From: Planctomycetaceae bacterium UBA969
GTDB taxonomy: Bacteria; Planctomycetota; Planctomycetia; Gemmatales; Gemmataceae
Length of the DNA: 16,113 bases
Direction: 5' to 3'
Assembly (NCBI GenBank): GCA_002303765.1
Contig: DBCB01000139.1
Coordinates: forward strand, 1-16,113
Part shown: positions 1 through 9,000 of the stretch, in pieces
How the letters are laid out: each line of letters begins with the position of its first letter
Position numbering within the stretch: position 1 is the first letter of the stretch
The notes under the pieces: generated by a model
Told to the model about the DNA's origin: nothing
Database searches by the model: none
What the model saw: the letters and a program-made list of their open reading frames with translations, nothing else
Made by a program: the position numbers and the translations under genes

Positions 1-1021
1 CAGCGTCCAATTTGTAACCGATACAGGTAAAGAATCTCAGCCCTTCTACTTTTTTGAAAACAATCCTCACGAATGCGCTCAAACCTGGCAGGTTGTTCGT
101 AGCGAATTCGACAAAATGCTTCTCGATAATGCCTCCGATCTTGGAGTGGATGTTTGTTATGGTTGCAGGGTTCTTGATGCGATTTTTGAAGGCAACCGCT
201 GCGTAGGTGTAAAAGTTCAAAACCCCGATGGTTCCATCGAAGAAGTTCGTGCTAAAGTTGTTGTCGATGCAAGTGGTCAAAGCCTTGTTATTGGTAATCG
301 TCTTAAAATAAAAGAAACCGATCCTCTTCTTAAGAAAGCTTCTGTCTGGGCTTATTTTGAAGGAGCTTCTAGAGAAGCTGGTTTAGATGAGGGCGCAACA
401 CTTGTTCTGCAAACTGAAGGGAAAAAAGGCTGGTTCTGGTATATTCCTCTCCATAATAACATTGTCAGCGTGGGTGTAGTTTCCTCTATCGAAGATATGT
501 TTGCTGATAAACTTTCCCATGAAGAGATATTTAACCGTGAACTGGATCGCTGTCCTGCTGCAAAACGCAGAGTTGCTGCAGGTAAAAGAGTTGGTGGGTT
601 CATGAGCACCAAAGATTTTTCCTACCGTTGTTCCCAAGTTGCAGGTGATGGCTGGGTATTAGTAGGCGATGCATTTGGTTTCCTCGACCCGATTTATTCT
701 TCTGGTGTATTTCTGGCTCTTAAATCCGGCGAAATGGCTGCAGATGCCATCGCTGCGGCTATATTGAAAAACGATTTATCCGCCAAGCAGTTGGGCAATT
801 GGGGCCCTAAGTTTATTCAAGGTATGGATCGCATGAAAAGGCTTGTTTATGCCTTTTATGAAGGCTTTTCTTTCGGTGCGTTTATTCGTCAAAACCCTGA
901 CATGAAGCGTCATGTTATTGACCTCCTGGTTGGCGATGTTTTTAAAGATAGCGTGGACGCAGTGGTCAATCCCATGGACTTGATGCGGGAAGAAATGCGC
1001 GCCATGACTACCCATATGTAA
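1..1021 (+). CDS. Flavin-dependent halogenase-like FAD oxidoreductase, C-terminal part (5' end outside window)
   Basis: The reading frame is open from base 2 to the TAA at 1019-1021, about 339 residues, so the N-terminus and the expected GxGxxG FAD-binding motif lie outside the window. The first in-frame ATG at 116 is internal: upstream codons read QVVRSEFDKMLLDNA, a normal internal segment of this family. A WFWYIP segment encoded at 431-448 matches the WxWxIP signature of flavin-dependent halogenases. The segment GDAFGFLDPIYSSGVFLALKS (about 667-729) is the second FAD-contacting region of the halogenase/geranylgeranyl-reductase superfamily. The family oxidises or halogenates a substrate with reduced flavin in the cytoplasm. 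Many WxWxIP proteins in bacteria are not proven halogenases, and the catalytic Lys region is missing here, so substrate and chemistry are open. It lies 92 bp upstream of the MFS gene on the same strand. Confidence 0.8.
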   Translation, partial: SVQFVTDTGKESQPFYFFENNPHECAQTWQVVRSEFDKMLLDNASDLGVDVCYGCRVLDAIFEGNRCVGVKVQNPDGSIEEVRAKVVVDASGQSLVIGNRLKIKETDPLLKKASVWAYFEGASREAGLDEGATLVLQTEGKKGWFWYIPLHNNIVSVGVVSSIEDMFADKLSHEEIFNRELDRCPAAKRRVAAGKRVGGFMSTKDFSYRCSQVAGDGWVLVGDAFGFLDPIYSSGVFLALKSGEMAADAIAAAILKNDLSAKQLGNWGPKFIQGMDRMKRLVYAFYEGFSFGAFIRQNPDMKRHVIDLLVGDVFKDSVDAVVNPMDLMREEMRAMTTHM

Positions 1022-1031
1022 TAAAAGTTCT

Positions 1032-1061
1032 TTAGACACATCTTGCTAGCATCTCTATAAA
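1032..1061 (+). promoter_or_regulatory. Possible sigma70-type promoter before the MFS gene
   Basis: TTAGAC at 1032-1037 and TATAAA at 1056-1061 are separated by 18 bases. A transcript from it would start near 1068, after the ATG at 1063 but before the GTG at 1114, which fits the choice of the GTG start. This is a by-eye match only. Confidence 0.3.
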
Positions 1062-1113
1062 GATGGTAAGGATTTATCTTACCCTCCACCCACCTCTTCT
1101 ATACGAGGCAGAT

Positions 1114-2604
1114 GTGACAACTGAAATAAGCAAACCTTTAGGCAGAACAGCTTGGCTGGTTCTTACCGTGGCAGCCATTGGCTTTTTATTCGACACTTAT
1201 GAACTTTTGATGACACCTTTGGTACTTGCTCCCGCTTTGTCAGAATTATTGCGGGTTCCGCCCAATCACCCTGATGTCCAACTCTGGGTTGGAAGGGTTT
1301 TGTGGATGACTGCGCTTTGTGGCGGGGTTTTTGGTTTGATGGGCGGTTGGATGATCGATAAGTTTGGCCGTAAAACGGTTATGATTGGTAGTATTTTTGT
1401 CTATTCATTTTCACCTGTATTGGCCGGTTTAAGCACTGATCTTACTTGGTTGATTTTTTTCAGATGCACTACTTTTGTTGGTGTTTGCGTTGAATTCGTC
1501 GCCGCTGTTACCTGGCTTGCAGAATTATTCCCGGACAAGCGTCAACGCGAACTTGCAATCGGTTGGACCCAGGCTTTTGCGAGTGTTGGCGGTTTATTGG
1601 TAACCGGTGTTAGTGCAGGCGTTGGTTATATGGTCGCAAATAAAATGTTGCCTACGCTGCCTGTAGGTGATCCGACCAACCCTGCTTGGCGTTTTACTTT
1701 AATGACTGGTTTACTTCCTGCGATTCCAATTGCGATTCTTTTGCCTTTTGTTCCTGAATCTGCGGTTTGGCTTGAAAGGAAAAAGTCGGGTGCTTTGCGC
1801 AGGCCCAGCTTTTTCGAAATCTTTGAACCTAAATTACTTCGCACCACTGTAGTTGCAACCATTCTTTCTGCTTGTGCCTACGCTGCTGCTTTTGGAACCC
1901 TGCAAGTTACAGTTACGCAAGCGGTTCCAGGATTGCCAGATATGGCAGAAACTCGTGCTAAGATGGAGCCTTTGATCAAGGCTAACAAAGGATTGGAAAA
2001 ACAATTTGCAGGCCTCGATAAGGAGTCTGAAGAATTTAAGACCAAGGATAAGGAATTCAAAGACAACCTCAAAAAGATGGGCAAAATTAATAAAGAAGAA
2101 GTCCAGCCTCGTCGGGAGAGTGTGCAATTCATGCAGGAACTCGGCGGGTTGGCAGGTAGAATTCTTCTTGCGATTGCTCTTGTTTCCATTGCCAGCAAAA
2201 GGTTGCTTTTGTGGATCTTCCAGATTCCTGGATTGTTGATCATCCCTTTGGTTTGGTTTTTTGTTTTTCAAAACGCACCGCACCTTTTCAGTTATGGAGT
2301 GTTCCTAGCGGGCCTTTGTATTGTTGCCCAGTTCTCTTACTTCGGTGAATATCTCCCTAAAGTTTTCCCTGTTCATTTGCGCGGTACTGGAAGTGCCTTT
2401 GCGACCAATGTTGGTGGCAGAATGATAGGAACCTCTGCAGCGTTTTTAACCACAAATCTGATTGCCCCTATGCTTACCATTGGCTCTAACAACTTTGAAA
2501 AAGTTGCTTATGCTGCTGGTATTACAGGTGTGCTGGTTTTTGCAATCGGTTTTGTCACTAGCTTTTTCCTTCTTGAACCAAAGGCTGAAGGTTCCCCCGA
2601 ATAA
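1114..2604 (+). CDS. MFS transporter (sugar-porter/MHS-like) with a charged helical insert
   Basis: A 496-residue multi-spanning membrane protein of the major facilitator superfamily. Motif A of the loop between helices 2 and 3 is clear as GGWMIDKFGRK (residues 77-87), and the first helix carries FDTYELL. An insert of about 60 residues (277-340), very rich in Lys, Glu and Asp, follows the first helix of the second half and breaks the normal 12-helix spacing. I chose the GTG at 1114 because GAGG at 1105-1108 stands five bases ahead. The in-frame ATG at 1063 would add 17 residues without a recognisable ribosome site, and a putative -10 box directly precedes it. The substrate cannot be told from sequence. 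It is followed 33 bp later by the glycosyltransferase gene. Confidence 0.85.
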   Translation: MTTEISKPLGRTAWLVLTVAAIGFLFDTYELLMTPLVLAPALSELLRVPPNHPDVQLWVGRVLWMTALCGGVFGLMGGWMIDKFGRKTVMIGSIFVYSFSPVLAGLSTDLTWLIFFRCTTFVGVCVEFVAAVTWLAELFPDKRQRELAIGWTQAFASVGGLLVTGVSAGVGYMVANKMLPTLPVGDPTNPAWRFTLMTGLLPAIPIAILLPFVPESAVWLERKKSGALRRPSFFEIFEPKLLRTTVVATILSACAYAAAFGTLQVTVTQAVPGLPDMAETRAKMEPLIKANKGLEKQFAGLDKESEEFKTKDKEFKDNLKKMGKINKEEVQPRRESVQFMQELGGLAGRILLAIALVSIASKRLLLWIFQIPGLLIIPLVWFFVFQNAPHLFSYGVFLAGLCIVAQFSYFGEYLPKVFPVHLRGTGSAFATNVGGRMIGTSAAFLTTNLIAPMLTIGSNNFEKVAYAAGITGVLVFAIGFVTSFFLLEPKAEGSPE

Positions 2605-2623
2605 GCTGCGAAGCTTATTGTTT
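2602..2623 (+). terminator. Small hairpin with GCGA loop after the MFS gene (weak terminator or processing hairpin)
   Basis: TAAGCT (2602-2607, including the stop codon) pairs with AGCTTA (2612-2617) across a GCGA GNRA-type tetraloop and is followed by TTGTTT. The stem has only six pairs and is AT-rich, so termination is likely partial at best. The next gene starts 15 bases later. Confidence 0.3.
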
Positions 2624-2637
2624 AATGCGGCTTAACC

Positions 2638-3939
2638 ATGAAAATTGCCTACATCACCGCTGGTGCAGCAGGAATGTTCTGTGGCAGTTGCTTAAATGAT
2701 AATACCCTCGTTACCGCCCTTTGTGCCCTTGGCCATGATGCACTGCTGATCCCCACCTATACCCCGATTCGCACTGACGAGATTAGTCAAAGTATGGATC
2801 GGGTTTTTTTCGGGGGCATCAATGTCTACCTGCAGCAGAAGTCCAGATTCTTTCGTTGGACACCATCTTTTTTTGATCGATTATTAGATGCACCCTTTTT
2901 GCTACGCTGGGTTTCAAGGTTTGCTTCTAGTACTAAGGCTGAAGATTTAGGCGATTTAACTATTTCCATGTTGAAGGGAAAACATGGTTATCAGGTTAAA
3001 GAGGCACTAAAGCTTGCTGCTTGGTTGAAAAAAGAAATTAAGCCTGATGTTATTCATCTTACTAATGCCCTTCTTTCAGGCATGGCTGATATTCTTTCCA
3101 ATGAGGTTGGTGCGCCTGTTGTTTGCTCCTTGCAAGGGGATGACATTTTTTTGAATGCCTTACCCGAACCTTTTCGAACCAAAGCGATTGATTTGATCTC
3201 CGCTAATTCTTCCTTGGTTAATAGGTATGTTGCTTCGAGTTACTTTTATGCAGATAGCATGGCGGCCTACCTTAAAATTCCCAGAGAGAAAATTGGGGTT
3301 ATTCAGCCAGGCATTAACATCAAGTATCATATTGCAGGTTCTAATGCTCAAAAAGCAGGAAACGTTCTGGGTTACTTTGCGAGAATTTGTCCGGAAAAGG
3401 GTTTTCATAATCTGGTGAGTGCTTGGATTGCACTTCGTTTAAAGAATCAAAATTTGAAAATTAAGTTTAAGGCATCTGGTTGGCTTGGGGAAAGCAACAA
3501 GCAGTATTATTTAGAGCAATACAATAAAATCAAAGACGCTAATCTTTTGGAAGACTTTGAACATTCTGAGTCCCCTGATCTACAATCGAAGATCCGTTTT
3601 TTTGATGGCATCGATTTGCTTTGCGTTCCCACCGAATACCTTGAACCCAAGGGATTGTATGTTTTGGAAGCCTGGGCCCAGAATGTTCCCGTCTTACAAC
3701 CTAACCATGCTTCGTTTCCTGAACTTTTAAACAAAGCGGGGGGCGGTGGTTGGCTTTATGCTCCGGGCAATCAACAAGAATTAATCGAAAAATTAGAGTT
3801 TGCTTTTTCTTCCGGTTTATTGCTTAAACATCAGGCACTTTTAGGGCATAATGCCGTGATCGATTATTTTAATTCTTCAAGAATGGCTGAAGAGACATTG
3901 TCCTTTTATCAGCGAATGCTTTCTGGGGACAAAGTTTAA
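2638..3939 (+). CDS. Glycosyltransferase family 4 (GT-B fold)
   Basis: A 433-residue cytoplasmic or membrane-associated glycosyltransferase that would move a sugar from a nucleotide-sugar to an acceptor, perhaps a lipid or polysaccharide. The N-terminus, with ITAGAAGMFCGSCLNDNTL (residues 7-25), is typical of a GT4 subgroup that begins with a Gly-rich acceptor-domain loop followed by GSCxxDN. The C-terminal donor-binding domain opens with GYFARICPEKGFHNL (residues 245-259). E336-P-K-G-L-Y-V-L-E344 is the EX7E motif of retaining GT-B enzymes. Length is normal. No clear Shine-Dalgarno site precedes the ATG, but the start fits the family. It lies 33 bp after the MFS gene and 11 bp before the thioesterase gene, consistent with one transcript. 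Donor and acceptor are unknown. Confidence 0.85.
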   Translation: MKIAYITAGAAGMFCGSCLNDNTLVTALCALGHDALLIPTYTPIRTDEISQSMDRVFFGGINVYLQQKSRFFRWTPSFFDRLLDAPFLLRWVSRFASSTKAEDLGDLTISMLKGKHGYQVKEALKLAAWLKKEIKPDVIHLTNALLSGMADILSNEVGAPVVCSLQGDDIFLNALPEPFRTKAIDLISANSSLVNRYVASSYFYADSMAAYLKIPREKIGVIQPGINIKYHIAGSNAQKAGNVLGYFARICPEKGFHNLVSAWIALRLKNQNLKIKFKASGWLGESNKQYYLEQYNKIKDANLLEDFEHSESPDLQSKIRFFDGIDLLCVPTEYLEPKGLYVLEAWAQNVPVLQPNHASFPELLNKAGGGGWLYAPGNQQELIEKLEFAFSSGLLLKHQALLGHNAVIDYFNSSRMAEETLSFYQRMLSGDKV

Positions 3940-3950
3940 GGGAAAAGTTG

Positions 3951-4367
3951 ATGGCGGAATTTATTTATAACAGGCAAGTTCAATTTGCTGAAACAGATAT
4001 GGGCGGAATTGTTCACTTCAGCAGCTTTTTTCGCTACATGGAGGAGGCAGAGCATCACTTCCTTCAATCGCTTGGCCTTTCCGTTGTCATGAATTTAGAT
4101 GGTAAGAAACTTGGAATGCCTCGGGTTTCCGCCAAGTGTGATTTTCATCATCCTGCCCGATTTCAAGATGCGCTTCAAATTTTTGTCAAACTCCAGAGGC
4201 TTGGAGCATCTTCGCTTTCTTACACCATCGATATTAAAAAAGCTGATCTCCTTTTGGCCACGGGAAATATTGTTGCGGTCCTTTGCGAACTGAATGACCA
4301 ACTACCCCCCAAATCTATCCCCATTCCACAAACTATGCGGGATCTTTTGATTGGCGGTATAGTTTGA
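3951..4367 (+). CDS. Hot-dog fold acyl-CoA thioesterase (4-hydroxybenzoyl-CoA thioesterase/YbgC type)
   Basis: A 138-residue single-domain thioesterase expected to hydrolyse an acyl- or aroyl-CoA in the cytoplasm. The active-site region is clear: QFAETDMGGIVHFSSFFRYMEEAEHHF, beginning at residue 11. D16 sits at the position of the catalytic Asp of the 4HBT family, followed by the Gly-rich turn and the long hot-dog helix. Length is normal for YbgC-like proteins. I chose the ATG at 3951 over the TTG at 3948 because AAGGGA at 3938-3943 stands seven bases ahead. Its stop TGA (4365-4367) shares one base with the ATG of the next gene, which suggests translational coupling and possibly a shared pathway with the cyclase-fold protein. 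The substrate is not known. Confidence 0.85.
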   Translation: MAEFIYNRQVQFAETDMGGIVHFSSFFRYMEEAEHHFLQSLGLSVVMNLDGKKLGMPRVSAKCDFHHPARFQDALQIFVKLQRLGASSLSYTIDIKKADLLLATGNIVAVLCELNDQLPPKSIPIPQTMRDLLIGGIV

Positions 4368-5308
4368 TGATTGCTCCTTTTAATTATCTTGAAAATCTGA
4401 CTAATCGCCTTCATCAGGGTGCCATGAAAATTCCTGAAAATATCAGGAACAAGCATGTGAGTTATATACTTTCATGCCAAAATCCTGATGGTGGTTTCTA
4501 CGGTCGCGACCCTGATAGCGATTTGTATTACACTGGCTTTGCCCTACGTTCCTTGTTGGTATTGAATGCCCTTGATACGCCAACTTGCGAAAAAGTCGGA
4601 ACTTTTCTTTCCCAAAGATTGCATTCCCAGACCAGTTTGGTTGATTTCTTTTCTCTCGTTTATTCTGCAGTGATTGTTTCCATGGGCGGGGGGCCCGATG
4701 TTTTTGCCTCCAGTGGAGATTGGACTGATACCATAGGCACTTTTCTTGCTTCACTTCGTGGCGCAGATGGCGGTTTTGGTAAAGTTCCAGGTGGTAAAGA
4801 ATCCAGCACCTACATGAGTTTTCTTGCATTGCTTTGCCATCAATTAATCGGGAAAAAAATCGCTGCTCCTGATTCACTGGTAGCTTTTGTTCATTCCCGC
4901 CTTCGAACCGATGGCGGTTTTGTTGAATACGGCCCTATGAGAAAAAGTGGAACCAACCCCACCGCTGCAGGCATGGGAATTTTGCGTGCCATTGCGCCAC
5001 AGTTGCTGCAGGGGGATATGAAAAATAATCTCATCAATTTTTACAAGGGTATGATGGGTGATGAAAATGGTTTTAAAGCGAATCATCGCATTCCCTTTTG
5101 CGATGTCCTTTCCACTTTTACTTCGCTTTGGTCATTGGCGGAACTTGATGCCCTTGATGAGCTTCCTTTAGATAAAATCTCGCAATATGTATTGTCCACG
5201 GGAAATATCCAAGGTGGTTTTCATGGCGGGTCTTGGGATGCGGGCAAGGATGTCGAATATTCCTTTTATGCCTTGGGCGCACTTGCACTCTTGGCATCAC
5301 GAAAATAA
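4367..5308 (+). CDS. Prenyltransferase beta-subunit/terpenoid cyclase-fold protein
   Basis: A 313-residue protein made of repeats of the alpha/alpha-barrel family that includes protein prenyltransferase beta subunits and squalene-hopene cyclases. GGF-type turns, each followed by a helix pair, occur at residues 42-44, 135-137, 183-185, 234-236 (NGF) and 283-285. The last repeat ends in DVEYSFYALGALALL (295-309). Protein prenyltransferases bind zinc through a DxC motif and a His. By my alignment the corresponding places read CDVLST (245-250) and DVEYSFY, so the Cys and His ligands seem to be absent. No DxDD motif of class II terpene cyclases is visible either. Enzyme activity is therefore uncertain and it may only bind an isoprenoid or lipid. 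The ATG at 4367 overlaps the thioesterase stop by one base, and the ABC ATPase follows nine bases downstream. Confidence 0.75.
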   Translation: MIAPFNYLENLTNRLHQGAMKIPENIRNKHVSYILSCQNPDGGFYGRDPDSDLYYTGFALRSLLVLNALDTPTCEKVGTFLSQRLHSQTSLVDFFSLVYSAVIVSMGGGPDVFASSGDWTDTIGTFLASLRGADGGFGKVPGGKESSTYMSFLALLCHQLIGKKIAAPDSLVAFVHSRLRTDGGFVEYGPMRKSGTNPTAAGMGILRAIAPQLLQGDMKNNLINFYKGMMGDENGFKANHRIPFCDVLSTFTSLWSLAELDALDELPLDKISQYVLSTGNIQGGFHGGSWDAGKDVEYSFYALGALALLASRK

Positions 5309-5312
5309 GGAG
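5307..5312 (+). promoter_or_regulatory. Strong Shine-Dalgarno site of the ABC ATPase gene
   Basis: AAGGAG lies five bases before the ATG at 5318 and overlaps the TAA stop of the preceding gene. It is one of the few perfect ribosome sites in this window, where most starts have weak ones. Confidence 0.6.
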
Positions 5313-5317
5313 TTTTA

Positions 5318-6001
5318 ATGACTTTACAAGTTAGGCAGATTCGCAAGGAGTTTATCACACGCTCGGGTTCATTGCCTGTGCTTTGTGGCATTGATCTGGA
5401 TCTCGATTCTGACAAATCTCTTGCGATCATGGGCCAATCAGGTTCTGGGAAAAGTACTTTCCTTCATGTTTTGGGTGGGCTTGATAAACCCAGTGCAGGA
5501 AAAATCCTTCTCGATGGCCTTGACCCTCTCGCAATGAATGAAACAGACCTTGCCCATTATCGTAATCAAAAAGTTGGTTTTGTTTTTCAAGATCACCATC
5601 TATTGCCTCAATGTACCGTGCTTGAAAATGTGCTTTTGCCTTCATTGTTAGGCTCTACACCAAAAGTTGAAGTCATTCAACTTGCCAAGGATTTGCTCGC
5701 AAGGGTTGGGCTTGAAAACAGAATGGACCATATGCCTTCCGAACTTTCTGGCGGAGAAAGACAAAGGGCTGCTGTTGCCCGAGCTCTTATTATGCGCCCA
5801 AGGCTTTTGCTTGCGGATGAGCCCACAGGTAATCTTGATAAAAGAAATGCTGATAATATTATGCGTTTGCTTCTAAAGCTTCATGAAGAAGAAAAAAATA
5901 TTCTAATTGTGGTTACTCATAGTCTCGAACTTGCAAAATTATTTCCCCGAGTCATGACCATGGATGATGGTATCCTAGCGCAAGCAGTATCTTCCAACTG
6001 A
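5318..6001 (+). CDS. ABC transporter ATP-binding protein (LolD/MacB type)
   Basis: A complete 227-residue ATPase of the MacB/LolD/FtsE class that powers an FtsX-type permease. All motifs are intact: Walker A GQSGSGKST (39-47), Q-loop Gln91 in FVFQDHHLLP, signature LSGGERQR (143-150), Walker B LLLADEPTGNLD (163-174) with Glu168, and the switch His201 in VVTHS. The FQxHxLLP pattern and the DEPTGNLD Walker B are characteristic of the LolD/MacB group, which in known systems extracts lipoproteins or exports small molecules and peptides rather than importing solutes. The permease gene starts 20 bp downstream, so the two almost certainly form one transporter. The ATP-binding protein acts on the cytoplasmic face of the inner membrane. 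Confidence 0.93.
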   Translation: MTLQVRQIRKEFITRSGSLPVLCGIDLDLDSDKSLAIMGQSGSGKSTFLHVLGGLDKPSAGKILLDGLDPLAMNETDLAHYRNQKVGFVFQDHHLLPQCTVLENVLLPSLLGSTPKVEVIQLAKDLLARVGLENRMDHMPSELSGGERQRAAVARALIMRPRLLLADEPTGNLDKRNADNIMRLLLKLHEEEKNILIVVTHSLELAKLFPRVMTMDDGILAQAVSSN

Positions 6002-6021
6002 TTTAAAGGCGAACTAATTCT

Positions 6022-9000
6022 ATGTCTTTTAGCTTGGGCCAATTTGTTGTCAATACTGCCAGATTTCATCTCAAAGGCAACCTCGCGGTTCTTATGGGCA
6101 TTGTTATTGCCACTGCTTCGTTGACCGGTGCACTTCTTGTTGGGGATTCTCTTCGTGGAAGTTTAGCAGATACAGTTAAAAATAAGCTTATTTGGGTTAA
6201 TGAAGCAGTTCTTGCGCAACGATTCTTCAATGAACAAATCGTCGTTAAACTTGGAGAGAAAACGGCAATCCCCGCCATTATTCTTAAAGCTTCAATTCAG
6301 GTTCGGGATGATCAAGATTGCTTGGTAACACAAATTAGCAGTGCCCAAGTTGTCGCAGTGCCCGAAGAGTTCTGGCAAGATGCAGGGAAAAGTGCGCAGT
6401 GGAAAAACCTAAAGGGTGCATGGCTTAATCATCAAGCTGCTATTGGGTTAAAGATTTCCGAGAAGCAAAATGTTGTGTTGAGAATCGAAAAACCAAGCGC
6501 TATTCCTAGAGAGTCTTTTCTGGGCAATCGTGAGGATGTGGTTGACTCCATCACACTTGAAGTAGAAAAAGTGCTGGATCGTTCTGATAAGTATGCGGGT
6601 TTCAATTTGTTTCCTGGGATGGATGCGCCTGCAACTATTTTTGTACCATTGCAACTGCTGCAGGAAAAGTTAGGAATCACTTCGAAAATCAATTCGATTC
6701 TTACAAGTAAATCGGGGATGCAGGATAAATTTCGTTCGTTGTTGACACTTTCAGATTATGAATTGACATTCAAAGGCCCTGAAGACCGAGCCTTGGATTT
6801 GTTTGCGAAATTTGATCGTGATAAGAATCAAGTTTTGGAAAAGCGAGAATATCAGGGAAAAATGCCCTCAAAGCTAATCCCATTACTTCAATCACAAGCA
6901 GGCACAATCGACATCGAAAGTGTGCAAAAGTTTTTTCGTGCCAACCGGAATTATTACTCCCTCGAGAGTAGTCAAATGTTGGTTTCTCCCAACCTTGCCC
7001 AAAAAGCAGATGATTTAATTCAAGAGATGGGATTGCAGTCTTCGCAAATCATGGTTTATCTGGCCAATAATATTCAAGAAAAGAACAACGTTGTTCCTTA
7101 CTCCGTCATTGCGGGAATCGATGCAACCTTGCAAAAAAAGTTGGGAGTTAAGCTTGCAGCAAATGATAAGCCGGGGCAGAAAATTTGGTTGCTCGATTGG
7201 AATGAATCACCTTTAAAACCTGCCCTTGGAGATCTCGTCAGCCTTGAGTATTTTCTTCCCGAAGTGGTTGGAAAACCCATCGAGAAAAAAGATTCTTTTC
7301 AATTTGCAGGATATATTCCAGCAGAAATTAATCTTGTCGACCCTGAAATTACTCCAGATTTCCCTGGAATTACAGATAAGCTTTCGCTGGATTCTTGGAA
7401 CCCACCTTTCCCCTATGACAACAAGCGGATCAAGCCACGAGATGAAAAATACTGGCAGGATTTTAGATCGGTACCCAAGGCTTTTATTGACCTTGATGCT
7501 GCAAAGAATCTTTGGGGTAGTAGGTTTGGGAAAATTACCTCCATCAGGGTTTATCCAACAAACTTAAGTTTCCCAGATGGTTTTGCTGCTGATTTTCAGG
7601 CTCGATTGCTTAAATTGATTGACCCCATTTCGGTTGGATTTGTTTTTCAAGATCTTCGCGCAAGGTTCCAACAATCTAGCCAGTCGGGCACGGATTTCTC
7701 TGGGCTTTTCGTAGGCTTCAGCTTTTTTCTCATCCTCTCTGCTTTAATTCTTGTCGCACTACTCTTTCGCTTGCACCTTGAACGCAGAGCATCTCAGGTC
7801 GGCACCGTTCTTGCCCTTGGCGCTACTCAAAAGCAAGTTGCGCATTTGTTGCTTCTTGAAGGCCTGCTTGTTGCTGGGTTAGGTGTGCTATTGGGTTTAG
7901 GCGTTGCTTGTGTTTATGCTATAGGGTTACTGCAATATCTGAAATCGAATTGGCCTGATAGCTCGCTTCAACAAATCCTTAAATTACACATTCCATTTAA
8001 AACCCTTTGCATGGGATTCGTTCTGGCTTTCATTATGAGTGCAGTAGCTATTTTTCGAACTTCACGAACCTTGGTGAAAACATCGGTAATGACTTTGATC
8101 AAAGGTGGTTATCTTGATTCGACAGTTTTGAATTCCAAACAACCTCTTTCGCTTTTGATTTATGGCTCGCTATTTATGATACTGGGCTTCGGTATGCTTT
8201 TTCTCCCCTCAAGTCAGGATCATGAATTAAAAGCCTTGAAGTTTTTTGGTGCTGGTGGGTTAGTACTTACCTCGGGGTTATTTTTCCTTGGCGCATTCTT
8301 GCGGTATGTCTATAAAATCATGGTTTTTGGTCATGGACTTGATGGCTTAGCTAGGCTTGCTTTACGAAACATGGCGCGTAATAAAACCCGATCACTTCTT
8401 ACCGCTGGGCTTCTTTCTAGCGCTGCTTTTCTCATTATTGCGGTTGAACCATTCAGAAAAGAAGCTGATAGCAACACTGGCAAAAATTCTGGCACCGGCG
8501 GTTTTAGCATTGTCGTAGAAACTAATATTCCCGTGCTTTCAGGGCTTGATGGCCCTTCGGGGATCGAAACCATTCTTGATGGTGTGCAAAAAAGTAATCG
8601 AGGAAATCCACAACGCGCCCGGCAGCAAGTTGATCGATTCAAAAATGTTTTGAAGGATGTTAAGGTTTACAGCCTAAGATTCAATCCTGGCGATGATGCA
8701 AGTTGCTTGAACCTTTTTGCACCCTCTAAACCCAGAATTTTAGGTGTGCCCAATTCCCTGCAACAACGAGGTGGTTTTTTGTTTTCTGCTACTACAGAAC
8801 CTTTGGAAAACCCTTGGAAACTTCTCGATTCCAGTAACCCGTTCGTAAATGCTTTTGTTGAAAAAAACACCGTTGAATGGATGATTCATTCTGGGTTGGG
8901 TAAAGATTATAAAATTCAGGATGCCTCTGGAAAAGATGAGCTTCTCAAGTTTGCGGGGCTGTTTCAAGGATCTGTTTTTCAAAGCGAAATCCTCATAGGT

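Noticed and set aside
1063..1113. ATG start of the MFS gene 17 codons upstream
   Set aside because: No ribosome site precedes it, a possible -10 box sits directly before it, and the GTG at 1114 has a GAGG at good distance.
1834..2283. 149-codon open frame on the - strand within the MFS gene
   Set aside because: It is antisense to a clear transporter gene; its translation resembles no known family and it has no ribosome site.
4443..4877. 144-codon open frame on the - strand within the prenyltransferase-fold gene
   Set aside because: It is a shadow of a repeat-rich coding region with no recognisable protein features.
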